64,000 bases of DNA from DASRDU01 sp046331565. GTDB taxonomy: Bacteria; Acidobacteriota; Blastocatellia; RBC074. The notes below the pieces were generated by a model, which was not told the origin of the DNA, made no database searches, and saw only the letters and a list, made by a program, of their open reading frames with translations. This document shows, piece after piece, positions 7,839 to 17,246 of the stretch. Location of the stretch: NCBI GenBank assembly GCA_046331565.1, contig JAXLQP010000001.1, forward strand, positions 434,001 through 498,000, read 5' to 3'. Position 1 is the stretch's first letter. Each line of letters opens with the position of its first letter. Both the position numbers and the translations under genes were made by a program.

Positions 7839-9788
7839 TTAATGGCTGCGCGTTGAGCTGCTGGCGCTCAGGCGCTGGCGCATCCGGCGCTGCCACTGGC
7901 TGGATGGTAATTCCTCTTCTTCAAACAGGCCGAGGGTCTGCTTCAGGGTTTCGCCTCCGGCCTGGCGCGTCGTCAGATAGAGCAGGGAACTGAGAATCGA
8001 ACTGATTGTGACGAGCAGCAGGTGCAGCGGAATGTTCACAATCGGCAGAATGCGCGCAAGATTTTCAGTGACTTCGCTGACAGCCAGATCCTTCAGCACT
8101 GCCCTGGTCAGATAGGACAGCACCGAACCGCTGACCGCCGGAATAATCATCTGCACAATCAGCACGAAAATCACCATCCGCCGCGCCCGTCGCGCCAGTT
8201 CGCGTGAACGCTTGAGCGCCGCCTTGCCCTTCAGCCCTTCAATCATCACCACCGGCGGCAGCAGATGATAATGAAAAATCGCAATCAGACCCGGAATCAG
8301 AAAGCAGGCCAGACCAAGCCCGATTCTGATGTATGACCGCAGGTTGGTCGTGATGAACGGCCACAGTCGCTGGCCGAGAGATTTCAGCGCCGGGCGCAGC
8401 CTGACAGGTCGCAGCGGGGCCGCCAGCATCTGCGTCACCAGTCGCGCCGCGACAGCCAGATGCACGGTGGCTGTGACGTGCGTGAAAATGCCGAGCAGAA
8501 AAGTTGTCACCGCCGTCAGCACCAGCCCCGGTGTGCGCGGAATCAACTGCAAAATCGTCAGCCATTCTGAAGCCGAACGCAGCAGCGTCAGAATAATCAG
8601 CGGCGCGAAAATCACCAGCGCCAGCCGGATGAAAACCCTGTGCTGCTCGCTCAGCAGCGTGATGGATTGCCGGATCAGATTGCCGGGCCGCTGCGCACTG
8701 GCGTGCAAAGCACTGGCAAAGGCAGTGGCGCTGACCGGACGATCAGCCGGATTTTTGGACAGCGCAAGGCTGATCTGGCGCGCGACTTTTTTCGGTACGT
8801 CGTGGCGCAGGTCGCGCAAACGCGGCGGCGGCGCTTCGATGTGCTGTCTCATTACTGACAGCGCATCGCCCGTAAAAGGCGTGCGGCCCGCCAGCATCTG
8901 AAAGGCAATCACACCCAGGCTGTAAATGTCTGACCGCGAATTGAGCGGCTGGCCGAGACATTGTTCGGGCGACATATAAGCTGGCGTTCCCATCACCGAA
9001 CCAACCCGCGTCAGCCCGTCAGCCGGAGCCGTTGAGCTGATGGCCGCATCATTCGTCGTGTGCGCTGACGGAAACATCAGCGTCCCGGTTTCGTCGTCTT
9101 CAGTCGCTGTCACTGACTCCCGGCTCGGCAGAATCTGCGTCTTTGCCTCTGATGGCGATTCCTGGCCAGACACATTCAGCCTGGCAGCAGATGGCAGCGA
9201 AATGGTTGACGGCGGATGCGTACTCAACGCCGCGTCATCGCCGTTTGCCATGACTGCTGTTGTCTGATCGGTCAGTTTGGCGAGGCCGAAATCAAGCACT
9301 TTGGCCGTAAAGCCGCCGCGCCGGTTCGGTTCCAGCCAGATGTTGTCAGGTTTGAGGTCGCGGTGAATGATGCCCTGCTGATGCGCTTCCTCGACGGCTG
9401 AACAAACCTGTTCGAGAATATCCACGACCCAGCCGAGCGGCAGTCTGGATTCTTCAGCCAGCACTTCATCCAGCGTGCAGCCGTCGAGGTATTCCATCAC
9501 CAGATACGCAATGCGACCGGTTCCGGTCTGCGCGAAACCGAAGTCAGTAACATCAACCACGTTGGGATGGCGCAATCGTCCGGCGGCTCTGGCTTCGCGC
9601 TGAAAGCGGGCGACGAATTCCTCATTCATCATAAACTGCGATGCGATCACCTTCAGCGCCACCGGGCGTTCAGTGCCGACGTGCGTGGCCAGGTACACCG
9701 CGCCCATGCCGCCGCTGCCGAGCGGTCTGTCAATGCGGTACTTGCCGTCAATCAGTTCGCCTGTTTTTAATTCGCTGGTCTGCATCAT
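7839..9788 (-). CDS. Membrane Ser/Thr protein kinase with large activation-loop insert
   Basis: A 649-residue protein. The N-terminal PknB-type kinase domain has a glycine loop (LGSGGMGAVYLA), catalytic lysine in VALKVIA, the HRDLKPDN catalytic loop, DFGLAKL, and MGTPAYMSPEQ. Between the DFG and APE-equivalent motifs lies about 100 residues of Ser/Thr/Ala-rich low-complexity sequence where the family has about 20. After the kinase (ending near residue 370) come several hydrophobic segments (for example LALVIFAPLIILTLL, GLGLACFLIPGLIAIF and MVIFVLIVQMIIPAVSG), so the protein is a multi-pass membrane protein with a cytoplasmic kinase head. The substrate is unknown. It is monocistronic, with no obvious partner. 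Confidence 0.92.
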   Translation of the reverse strand: MMQTSELKTGELIDGKYRIDRPLGSGGMGAVYLATHVGTERPVALKVIASQFMMNEEFVARFQREARAAGRLRHPNVVDVTDFGFAQTGTGRIAYLVMEYLDGCTLDEVLAEESRLPLGWVVDILEQVCSAVEEAHQQGIIHRDLKPDNIWLEPNRRGGFTAKVLDFGLAKLTDQTTAVMANGDDAALSTHPPSTISLPSAARLNVSGQESPSEAKTQILPSRESVTATEDDETGTLMFPSAHTTNDAAISSTAPADGLTRVGSVMGTPAYMSPEQCLGQPLNSRSDIYSLGVIAFQMLAGRTPFTGDALSVMRQHIEAPPPRLRDLRHDVPKKVARQISLALSKNPADRPVSATAFASALHASAQRPGNLIRQSITLLSEQHRVFIRLALVIFAPLIILTLLRSASEWLTILQLIPRTPGLVLTAVTTFLLGIFTHVTATVHLAVAARLVTQMLAAPLRPVRLRPALKSLGQRLWPFITTNLRSYIRIGLGLACFLIPGLIAIFHYHLLPPVVMIEGLKGKAALKRSRELARRARRMVIFVLIVQMIIPAVSGSVLSYLTRAVLKDLAVSEVTENLARILPIVNIPLHLLLVTISSILSSLLYLTTRQAGGETLKQTLGLFEEEELPSSQWQRRMRQRLSASSSTRSH

Positions 9789-9892
9789 TGCGGAGCAGAA
9801 AAAGTAGCATGGATTTCACGGCGCGGATACTGCGCGCAGTTTCCGATTGCCGCGAAAGTAAGCAGGTTCAAGAGTTCTTTGCCAGAAACTTT

Positions 9893-10000
9893 CACCACGA
9901 AGAAACGAAGAACACGAAGTCAGGAACGAAAAAGAGAGAAAGCTGCCAGTCGCCTGAAGCTTTCAGTTCAGTCCTGCGTGTTCTTCGTATCTTCGTGGCG
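9893..10000. repeat. Inverted repeat, CACGAAG family
   Basis: The left arm (9894-9920) reads CCACGAAGAAACGAAGAACACGAAG and the right arm (about 9976-10000) is its imperfect complement. It lies in the 357-base spacer between the kinase and asd starts (divergent). The rest of that spacer holds only the candidate asd promoter. Confidence 0.75.
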
Positions 10001-10085
10001 GGCAGCAGATTTTCTGCTCCGTACTTAAATCAGGCCGGGCAATCTTTTCATAATCCGGCTTTATGAAACGGGCCGGAATTGAGCG

Positions 10086-10114
10086 TTGACAATGACCCGG
10101 CCTGCTCCTACCAT
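10086..10114 (+). promoter_or_regulatory. Candidate promoter of asd
   Basis: A perfect TTGACA (10086-10091) is followed after 17 bases by TACCAT (10109-10114), 31 bases before the first asd ATG. This would give a short leader of about 25 bases. Confidence 0.5.
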
Positions 10115-10145
10115 CGCAGGTTCATAACTGACTTAACCACGCAAC

Positions 10146-11219
10146 ATGGGTAATCGAACAATGGCAGGACAAGTGAAAAAAAGAGTAGGCATTCTGGGTG
10201 CGACCGGCACAGTCGGACAGCGACTGATTCATATGCTGCGCGAGCATCCGTATTTTGAAGTGACCGCGCTGGCGGCTTCTGACCGTTCCGAAGGCAAACG
10301 CTTTGTTGAGGTGTGCAACTGGAAGCTGCCTTTTGAAATGCCTGAGGCGGTGAAGGACATCAGGGTTTATGCCTGCAAACCGCCGCTTGATTGTGATGTG
10401 GCCATTGCCAGCCTGCCGTCTGACATTGCGCTCGAAGCCGAAGCCGCTTTTGCCGCCGCCGGTATTCCGGTCATCAGCAATTCGTCGGCTTACCGCATGC
10501 ACGATGACGTGCCGCTGCTCGTGCCGGAAATCAATCCCGATCACTTGTCGCTGATCGAAACGCAGCAGAAAAATCGCGGTTACAGCAGCGGTTATATGAT
10601 CACCAATCCGAACTGCACGACCATCGGCCTGGTGATGGCGCTCGCGCCGCTTGAACAGCGGTTCGGACTTGAAGCTGTGATGATGACTTCAATGCAGGCG
10701 GTGTCAGGCGCGGGTTATCCGGGCGTGGCTTCGATGGATATTGTGGACAACGTGATGCCGTACATCAGCGGCGAGGAAGAGAAAGTTGAAATGGAGCCGC
10801 AGAAGATTCTGGGCCGTTTCACAAGCGCGCACATCGAACCTGCGCCCTTCAAGGTCAGCGCGCAATGCAACCGCGTTGCCGTGCAGGACGGGCATCTCGA
10901 ATCAGTGCGCGTCAAACTTCGCACGCAGGCGACCGTTGATGATCTGATTGAAGCCTTCACCAGTTTCAGCGGTCTGCCGCAGGAACTGAAACTGCCGACC
11001 GCACCGGCGCGCCCGCTGATCGTGCGCAAAGAAAAAGACCGCCCGCAACCCCGTCTTGACCGTGATGCTGAAAACGGCATGGCAACGGTCATCGGGCGCA
11101 TCTCAAAAGACACGATCTTCGATTTCAAATTCACGCTCATCAGTCACAACACGATTCGCGGCGCGGCTGGCGCAGCATTGCTCAATGCTGAACTGCTGGT
11201 GGCCAAAGGTCTGCTCTGA
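10146..11219 (+). CDS. asd: Aspartate-semialdehyde dehydrogenase
   Basis: The enzyme reduces aspartyl phosphate to aspartate semialdehyde with NADPH, the branch point to lysine, threonine and methionine. The 357-residue protein has the N-terminal dinucleotide-binding loop GILGATGTVGQR and the catalytic cysteine in TNPNCTTIGLV (about residue 155), followed by TSMQAVSGAGYPG. These features place it in the archaeal/fungal-like Asd group. The start is uncertain: an ATG at 10161 would give MAGQVKKRVGIL, closer to the usual N-terminus, and neither start has a clear ribosome-binding site. It forms a cluster with lysC (41 bases downstream) and thrC, consistent with a shared aspartate-family operon. 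Confidence 0.96.
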   Translation: MGNRTMAGQVKKRVGILGATGTVGQRLIHMLREHPYFEVTALAASDRSEGKRFVEVCNWKLPFEMPEAVKDIRVYACKPPLDCDVAIASLPSDIALEAEAAFAAAGIPVISNSSAYRMHDDVPLLVPEINPDHLSLIETQQKNRGYSSGYMITNPNCTTIGLVMALAPLEQRFGLEAVMMTSMQAVSGAGYPGVASMDIVDNVMPYISGEEEKVEMEPQKILGRFTSAHIEPAPFKVSAQCNRVAVQDGHLESVRVKLRTQATVDDLIEAFTSFSGLPQELKLPTAPARPLIVRKEKDRPQPRLDRDAENGMATVIGRISKDTIFDFKFTLISHNTIRGAAGAALLNAELLVAKGLL

Positions 11220-11260
11220 AGCGACTGAACGAATAACCCCGCTGCCCCTGCTACAGATTT

Positions 11261-12676
11261 ATGCTGATTGTCATGAAATTCGGCGGCACTTCGGTCGGAA
11301 GCGCCGAACGCATTGCCCAGGCTGCTGAACTGGCGCTTAAAAGCGCGCGCGATGGGCATCAGGTGGTTGTCGTTACTTCAGCGATGAGCGGCGTCACCAA
11401 CAAACTGATTGACGCCGCGCAGAACGCCGTCAAAGGTCACTGGCACAAAACGGTCAGCGATGAACTCTATGAACCGCATCGCCAGGCCGCGCACCTGCTG
11501 ATTGAGAAGGACGCCACGCGACGGCGCGAAGTGCTGAATTCGATGATGCAGGGCATGGAGTTGTTTGAAACGCTCTGCAAGGGCCTGACGATGGTGCGCG
11601 AACTGACGCCGCGCACGCTCGACGTGATTTCAGGCATGGGCGAAAGGCTGTGCGCGCCGCTGCTGTCAGGCGCGATTGCGGCGCGCGGCCACGCTTCGCG
11701 CCCGGTTGAAGCGACGCAGTTGATTGTCACTGACGATCAGTTCGGCAACGCCGAGCCGCTGATGGATGAAACCCGTCAGCAGACGCGCCAGGTGCTGCTG
11801 CCAATGATTGAAGCCGGAACTATTCCGGTCGTCACCGGTTTCATCGGCGCCAACAAAGAGGGCTTGCAAACCACACTGGGGCGCGGCGGTTCTGATTATT
11901 CGGCTTCAATTATCGGCGCCGCGCTCGATGCTGACGAAATATGGATCTGGACGGATGTTGATGGCGTGATGACAGCCAACCCGGCAGAAGTTCCCGAAGC
12001 CCGCACGATGCGCGAGATTTCCTACAGTGAAGCCGCCGAGTTGTCCTATTACGGCGCAAAGGTGCTGCATCACAAAACGATTCTGCCTGCCGTGCGGCAG
12101 CAGATTCCGATTCGCATTCTCAATTCATTCAACCCTGAACACCCCGGCACACGCATAACCGCCAAAGGCCATCCATCATCGCGCGGCGTCAAAGCCGTGA
12201 CCGCGATTCGCAACGTCAGCCTGATTACGATCAGCGGCAAAGGCATGCAGGGCATTCCCGGCATTGCGGCGCGCACCTTCGACACGGTGGCCGACGAACG
12301 CGCCAGCATTCTGATGATTTCGCAGGCTTCGTCTGAAAACAATCTCTGCTTCGTCGTCAATTCATCAGATGCCCGGCGCGTGGCAAAGGCGCTGGAACAA
12401 TCGCTCGCACTGTCGCTGCACCTGGGCCACATCGAAGACATCAGCGTTGATGATTCAATCAGCGTCGTGGCCGTCGTCGGTGATCGGATGAAAGGCACGC
12501 CGGGCATTTCAGGCCGCGTCTTTGGCGCGCTCGGCGAAGCCGGAGTCAACGTCATCGCCATTTCGCAGGGTTCATCCGAGCAGAACATTTCGCTGATTGT
12601 CGCTGAACAGGAAGCCGCCGAAGCCGTGCGCGCCATTCATCGCGCCTTTGAACTGCACAAACCAACGCAGCCCTGA
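11261..12676 (+). CDS. lysC: Aspartate kinase
   Basis: The enzyme phosphorylates aspartate in the first step of lysine, threonine and methionine synthesis. The 471-residue monofunctional form starts with VMKFGGTSVGSAERI (kinase lysine and GGTS loop). It has VTSAMSGVTNKL, the FIGANKEGLQTTLGRGGSDYSA substrate/ATP region near residue 200, and WTDVDGVMTANP. Two C-terminal ACT domains are visible around SLITISGKGMQGIPG and VVAVVGDRMKGTPGISGR, so allosteric feedback by an end-product amino acid is likely. There is no homoserine dehydrogenase fusion. It follows asd closely; a repeat-filled spacer separates it from thrC. Confidence 0.97.
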   Translation: MLIVMKFGGTSVGSAERIAQAAELALKSARDGHQVVVVTSAMSGVTNKLIDAAQNAVKGHWHKTVSDELYEPHRQAAHLLIEKDATRRREVLNSMMQGMELFETLCKGLTMVRELTPRTLDVISGMGERLCAPLLSGAIAARGHASRPVEATQLIVTDDQFGNAEPLMDETRQQTRQVLLPMIEAGTIPVVTGFIGANKEGLQTTLGRGGSDYSASIIGAALDADEIWIWTDVDGVMTANPAEVPEARTMREISYSEAAELSYYGAKVLHHKTILPAVRQQIPIRILNSFNPEHPGTRITAKGHPSSRGVKAVTAIRNVSLITISGKGMQGIPGIAARTFDTVADERASILMISQASSENNLCFVVNSSDARRVAKALEQSLALSLHLGHIEDISVDDSISVVAVVGDRMKGTPGISGRVFGALGEAGVNVIAISQGSSEQNISLIVAEQEAAEAVRAIHRAFELHKPTQP

Positions 12677-12704
12677 TCGTGCATCTGAATGCTGTACAGA
12701 AAAC

Positions 12705-12862
12705 AACCACGAAGGGCGCGAAGCACACGAAGGTGAAGAAAGAAGAAGAGACAGGGAGAAAAGGTGAGAGCAAGGAAAGCACCTCAGATGTTCCCTGTCT
12801 CCTCTTCTCCTCTTCCCCTTTTCTCCTCTTCTTTCTTCGTGTTCTTGGTGCCCTTCGTGGTT
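12705..12862. repeat. Composite inverted repeat (CACGAAG outside, GAGAAGAGG inside)
   Basis: The outer arms (12705-12735 and about 12829-12862) are CCACGAAG/CACACGAAGG words and their complement. Between them purine-rich GAAGAAAGAAGAAGAGACAGGG words face CCTGTCTCCTCTTCTCC words. It lies between lysC and thrC, within a likely operon, so if it folds it may lower transcription or protect the upstream message. Confidence 0.8.
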
Positions 12863-12895
12863 AACTCTGTCCTTTAACTTCCGGCTCAACAAATC

Positions 12896-14206
12896 ATGCC
12901 ATCTTTGCAATGTATCCAGCCTGAATGCCAGGCGCAGTTTGAGACTGACGCGCGCATCTATACCTGCGACCGCTGCGGTGGTCTGCTCGATGTTGTTTAT
13001 GAACTGAGTTCGCTTGCGGCTGATGAACTGAAGGCGCGGTGGGATGGTCGCCTGGCATCAAAGGCGGCGGCTGATCAGAGCGGCGTCTGGCGCTTTCGTG
13101 AACTGATGCCTGCGACTGATGACGCGCAGCCTGTGACGATGCTCGAAGGCAACACGCAGATTTTTGCTGCCCCGCGTTCAGCGGAATATGCCGGAATGAA
13201 GCGGCTCGCCTTCAAGCATCTGGGGATGAATCCGACCGGTTCATTCAAGGATCTGGGAATGACAACCGGCGTGACACAGGCGCGGCGCATTAGCGCAAAA
13301 AGCGTAGCCTGCGCCAGCACCGGCAACACTTCGGCTTCGATGGCTGCTTATGCCGCGCGCGCTGGAATGAATGCAGTTGTTTTTATTCCATCGGGTCAGA
13401 TTGCGCTCGGCAAGCTGTCGCAGGCGCTTGATTACGGGGCAGTCGTCGCGCAGATCGAAGGTGATTTTGATGACGCCATGCGGCTGGTGCGCGAGATTGC
13501 CGATGAAGCTGATTTGTACCTGCTCAACTCGGTCAATCCGTTCCGGCTGGAAGGTCAGAAGGCGACGGCTTTTGAAATGCTGCAACAGCGCGACTGGCGC
13601 ATCCCTGATCGTGTGGTCGTGCCCGGCGGCAACCTGGGCAATTCATCCGCGATTGCCAAAGGCTTCCTGGAACTGCGCGAAATCGGTGTGATTGATCGCC
13701 TGCCGAAAATCACGATCATTCAGGCTGAAGGCGCGAATCCGTTGTATCAGATGTGGCAGGCGCAGGCCGATCAGCTTTCGCCCGTCAAAGGCGCAGCCAC
13801 GCTGGCAACGGCCATCAAAATCGGCGCGCCGGTGTCGTGGCCCAAAGCCCTGCGCGCCCTGCAAACAAGCGGCGGCGAAGTCGAACAGGTCAGCGAACAG
13901 GAGATTGCCGATGCCAAAGCCATCATTGGTCGCGACGGCATCGGCTGCGAACCCGCTTCAGCCGTCACCCTGGCCGGCATCAGAAAAATGGTCGCCGCCG
14001 GAAGCATCAATTCTGATGAAGACGTAATCGCCATTCTGACCGGTCACGTTTTGAAAGACCCCGATTACGTGGTCAGCTACCATCGCGGCGAACTGAGTTT
14101 TACTGACAAGTCCGGACGCAAAGTATTGCTTGCGTCGAATTATTCAAGCTGCTGGTTACAGGTGGCCGCACAAAAAGACGCGATTGTCAGCGCACTTGGC
14201 CTATAA
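12896..14206 (+). CDS. thrC: Threonine synthase
   Basis: A PLP enzyme converting O-phosphohomoserine to threonine. At 436 residues it belongs to the shorter, plant/archaeal-like class. The N-terminus carries a zinc-ribbon-like motif (CIQPECQAQF followed by CDRCGGLLDV), commonly seen in this class. The PLP lysine is in MNPTGSFKDLGMT (about residue 117), followed by ACASTGNTSASMAAYAARAG. The phosphate-binding loop is VVPGGNLGNSSAI, and HVLKDPDYV is near the C-terminus. Together with asd and lysC it covers aspartate to threonine except for homoserine dehydrogenase and homoserine kinase, which are not in this window. Confidence 0.96.
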   Translation: MPSLQCIQPECQAQFETDARIYTCDRCGGLLDVVYELSSLAADELKARWDGRLASKAAADQSGVWRFRELMPATDDAQPVTMLEGNTQIFAAPRSAEYAGMKRLAFKHLGMNPTGSFKDLGMTTGVTQARRISAKSVACASTGNTSASMAAYAARAGMNAVVFIPSGQIALGKLSQALDYGAVVAQIEGDFDDAMRLVREIADEADLYLLNSVNPFRLEGQKATAFEMLQQRDWRIPDRVVVPGGNLGNSSAIAKGFLELREIGVIDRLPKITIIQAEGANPLYQMWQAQADQLSPVKGAATLATAIKIGAPVSWPKALRALQTSGGEVEQVSEQEIADAKAIIGRDGIGCEPASAVTLAGIRKMVAAGSINSDEDVIAILTGHVLKDPDYVVSYHRGELSFTDKSGRKVLLASNYSSCWLQVAAQKDAIVSALGL

Positions 14207-14221
14207 CTCTCAAAATAATTT

Positions 14222-14517
14222 CTTCCACAAAGCCACACGAAGCAGCACGAAGAGTTTTGACAGGATTTACAAGACGGACAGGATGAGACAACAGCAATTC
14301 TCAATTTGAGAACAGACTGTCTGAAGAGCGTAGCGCAAACTGCCGAGTTTGCGTAGCCCTGTCAGAGTGGCGCTCCCGGCAGCCGCGCAAACTCGACAGT
14401 TTGCGCTACGCTCTTCCGCCAAATTGAGAATTGCTGATAAGACAGGCTTTTTCACTTTCATCCTGAAAATCCTGTCAATCCTGTCTGATTCTTTCTTCGT
14501 GTGGCTTCGTGGAAAGA
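14222..14517. repeat. Nested inverted repeats, four layers
   Basis: This 315-base non-coding stretch between the convergent thrC and permease genes is almost entirely nested palindrome. The outermost layer is CACGAAG-type (14222-14253 with 14491-14516). Next is GACAGGAT/CAGGATTTACA-type (14259-14286 with 14459-14485). Third is CAGCAATTCTCAATTTG (14292-14308) with AAATTGAGAATTGCTG (14420-14435). The innermost has CTGAAGAGCGTAGCGCAAACTG words (14321-14357) facing 14386-14417. Confidence 0.85.
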
Positions 14518-14521
14518 ACAT

Positions 14522-17107
14522 TTATTCCGCTCTTAAAATCCCCAGCGGTTTTTTCACCATGACGTCCCAGCTCGACAGCACACCGACGAGCAGGACGATG
14601 ATGACGGTGGCGGCGACTCCGGCAAAATTGATCGAAGGCATAAAGCTCCAGGGAATTTCCAGACCGTGACGGCTGATGGCCCACGTCAGCGCGACGGCGG
14701 CTGATGAACCGATCAGTCCGGCCAGCAGACCAAGCACGGCGTATTCGATCATCGTAATCGTGATAATCAGTTTGCGCTTTGCGCCGAGCGTTTTCAGAAT
14801 CGCTGATTCATAGAGTCGGTGATATTTGGTCATCGCAATTGACCCGATCAGAATCAGCAGCCCGCTCAGAAAAATGAACCCGCCGACAAAAGTTACAATC
14901 GTTGTGATGTTGCCAACCACTTTGCGCACGATGGCCAGGATGTCGAAGATGTCAATCACTGAAATATTCGGAAAGCGATTGACGATTTCGCGCTGAAGCT
15001 GTGAACGCGCTGCGCCCTGCGGCGGCCCTTTGATCGCCGTGACCAGGTTATACGGCGCATCGTCGAGCGTGCCTGCGCGAAAGATAACGAAAAACGCCAG
15101 ACGCACGTTGCGCCAGTCAACGCGCCGCACGCTGCTGATGCGCGCTGCAATGCGATTGCCCAGGTGATCGAACGTCACCACATCGCCCACGCCCACCTTC
15201 AGGTTTTGCGCCATCACCTCATCAACCGATATTTCCGGCTGCGTGGCCGGAGTCTGATCCCAGAACTGACCCGCGATGAGCGCGCCGCTGCCTTCGAGGC
15301 TGCGACTGAACGTGACGGTGTATTCACGATCAAGCATTCCGCGTTCGCGGCGCGGCCCGTTGCGCTGATTGTCAGGCTGACGAGTGGTGTCCTGGCTGAT
15401 CGCTTCGTTATTGATCTGCACAATGCGCATGCGCATCACCGGCACGAGCGTCGGCTTTGTGCCAGTCTGATTTTCAATCAGCGAACTGAGGCCGTCGCGC
15501 TGATCTTTCTGAATGTCAATCAGGTACATATCTTCGGCGTTGCTGTTGAAGGCAAAATTGAATTCATTGAGCAGATTGGCCTGCAACAGTTGCACGGCGA
15601 TGATGAAAAACGCGCCCAGCCCGACCGCCAGCAGAATCACTTTGGTCTGATTGCCCGGACGATAAAGACTGTTCACGCCCTGCCGCAAAGTGAATGACGG
15701 AATGTAGCGAATCTGCCGCAGCGAACGAACCAGCAGCGTCGCCACCAGATTCAGCACAAACGCCGTCACGGCCAGCCCGGCCAGAAAAATCGCGCCGATT
15801 CTGAGCGACCCGGCCTGCCATCCGGCCAGCGCAATCAGACCAAGCGTAACAATCACGGTCGTCAGCACGCGCAGCCAGTCAATGCTGCGCCAGTCAATGC
15901 GCCACCATTTTTTGTCTGGCGGATTCACGCCCGATTCATTGCGCAGGACGAGGTTTGGTTTGATGCGCCTGATTTCAAGCAGCGGCAGCAATGAAAAGAG
16001 CAGCGCAATCAGCAGCCCGATCAGCAACCCCTGAACCGTCGCCTGCCACGTCAGCCCGAACTCGATGTTTTGCGGCAGGCGGTCGGCGTAATACTTCGGC
16101 AGCGCCCACGTCGTCAGGCGCGCCAGCACCAGGCCGAGCAGGCTGCCCGCGAGTCCGAGCATCATCACCTGAACCAGATACGTGCCGAGCACGCGCGCAT
16201 TGTTGCCACCCAGGCATTTCAGAATCGCAATGGTTTTCATCTTCTGCTGAATGAAAACCCGCGTCACGCTTGAAATGCCGATGCCGCCAAGCACCAGAAT
16301 CACCAGCCCGATCAGGCTCAGATAATTTTCAACCTGCATCAGCGATTCGCTCAGGCGGTTTTCAGTGTCGCGGAAGGTGCGCACGCTGATGGCAGGCTGC
16401 GATTTCAGATCATTTCTGATTTGTCGTTGCAGATTTTCAGCCTGGCCGTCAGCGACTTTGAAAAGTCCCTTGAAGCGGGCGCGACTGCCAAAGGCAATCA
16501 GCCCGGCGGCAAAGGCGTCATCGTAATCAACGAACACACGCGGCCCGGCGCTGAAGGCGTTGAGCGTGTTGCCCGGTTCGCTTTCGATAATGGCGCGAAT
16601 CGTAAAGACCAGATTGCCAAGTTTGATCTGATCTCCGACCTTCAGATCAAACTGAGTCATCAGACTGACGGGGCAGATTGCGCCCTGCCCTTTGAGCAGC
16701 GCGTGGCTGTAGCGTTGCCCGTCAGCCAGTTTCATCTCGCCGTAAAAAGGGAAGTCGGGTCGCACAGCTTTGAGTTCAACCAGCCGGGGCCGTGCCGTCG
16801 GATTACTGACCGGCCTGAGCATCGTCGCCGTTTCAATTGTTTCGGTGTAACCGAGAGTGAGCGGCGACTGCCGGTACTTGTCAATCACTGCCTGCGTTTC
16901 GGCGCTCCATTTGTTGTTGGCCGCAATCTGCACATCAGCCGTAATCAAAGCGCGGGCTTCACGCAGCGTGGCGACGCGCGCATTCTGAATCAGCGAACGC
17001 AGGCTGACGATGGAACCCACACCCAGCGCGATGCAGATAAAAAAGAAAAGCAGCCGATGCCACGAAGCGCGCATTTCACGCCGCGCCATGTTCAGAATGA
17101 AATTCAT
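14522..17107 (-). CDS. ABC transporter permease, FtsX/MacB-like (YbbP type)
   Basis: An 861-residue permease with the layout of the YbbP group: an N-terminal membrane helix (LLFFFICIALGVGSIVSL), a large periplasmic domain, then FtsX-type helix clusters in the middle (LSLIGLVILVLGGIGISSV, VQGLLIGLLIALLFSLLPLL) and again at the C-terminus (TIVTFVGGFIFLSGLLILIGSI, YAVLGLLAGLIGSSAAVALT). It should pair with the ATPase encoded just upstream on the same strand. Proteins of this group are thought to move or extract lipophilic substrates or proteins across the envelope rather than import nutrients. The exact substrate is unknown. The two genes are 139 bases apart with a palindromic repeat between. 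Confidence 0.9.
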   Translation of the reverse strand: MNFILNMARREMRASWHRLLFFFICIALGVGSIVSLRSLIQNARVATLREARALITADVQIAANNKWSAETQAVIDKYRQSPLTLGYTETIETATMLRPVSNPTARPRLVELKAVRPDFPFYGEMKLADGQRYSHALLKGQGAICPVSLMTQFDLKVGDQIKLGNLVFTIRAIIESEPGNTLNAFSAGPRVFVDYDDAFAAGLIAFGSRARFKGLFKVADGQAENLQRQIRNDLKSQPAISVRTFRDTENRLSESLMQVENYLSLIGLVILVLGGIGISSVTRVFIQQKMKTIAILKCLGGNNARVLGTYLVQVMMLGLAGSLLGLVLARLTTWALPKYYADRLPQNIEFGLTWQATVQGLLIGLLIALLFSLLPLLEIRRIKPNLVLRNESGVNPPDKKWWRIDWRSIDWLRVLTTVIVTLGLIALAGWQAGSLRIGAIFLAGLAVTAFVLNLVATLLVRSLRQIRYIPSFTLRQGVNSLYRPGNQTKVILLAVGLGAFFIIAVQLLQANLLNEFNFAFNSNAEDMYLIDIQKDQRDGLSSLIENQTGTKPTLVPVMRMRIVQINNEAISQDTTRQPDNQRNGPRRERGMLDREYTVTFSRSLEGSGALIAGQFWDQTPATQPEISVDEVMAQNLKVGVGDVVTFDHLGNRIAARISSVRRVDWRNVRLAFFVIFRAGTLDDAPYNLVTAIKGPPQGAARSQLQREIVNRFPNISVIDIFDILAIVRKVVGNITTIVTFVGGFIFLSGLLILIGSIAMTKYHRLYESAILKTLGAKRKLIITITMIEYAVLGLLAGLIGSSAAVALTWAISRHGLEIPWSFMPSINFAGVAATVIIVLLVGVLSSWDVMVKKPLGILRAE

Positions 17108-17118
17108 AACAGAAGAAA

Positions 17119-17232
17119 AGAAAGAGAGATGACGGAACAGACGGAAATAACGGAATACAGGAAACTGACATGACCTGTGCGGCTCTTTGTTCCGTCTGTT
17201 CCGTTCATTCCGTTTGTTCCGTCATCTCTCTG
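17119..17232. repeat. Inverted repeat, ACGGAACAGACGGAA family
   Basis: The left arm (17119-17161) contains GAGAGATGACGGAACAGACGG and AAATAACGGAA words. The right arm (17189-17232) is the complement, TTCCGTCTGTTCCGTTCATTCCG and so on. Two relatives occur at 54.5 and 63.8 kb. It sits between the ATPase and permease genes of one presumed operon. Confidence 0.85.
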
Positions 17233-17246
17233 CGTCTTGTTGATAG

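Noticed and set aside
12705..12862. Composite repeat as a miniature IS derivative (MITE) of the IS at 4.2 kb
   Set aside because: No sequence similarity to the IS ends (GTCATCCCTGAAAAAG) was found in this or the other palindromes, and no target duplications were visible.
14222..14517. CRISPR array
   Set aside because: Repeats are mirrored rather than direct, have no regular spacer length, and no cas genes are near.
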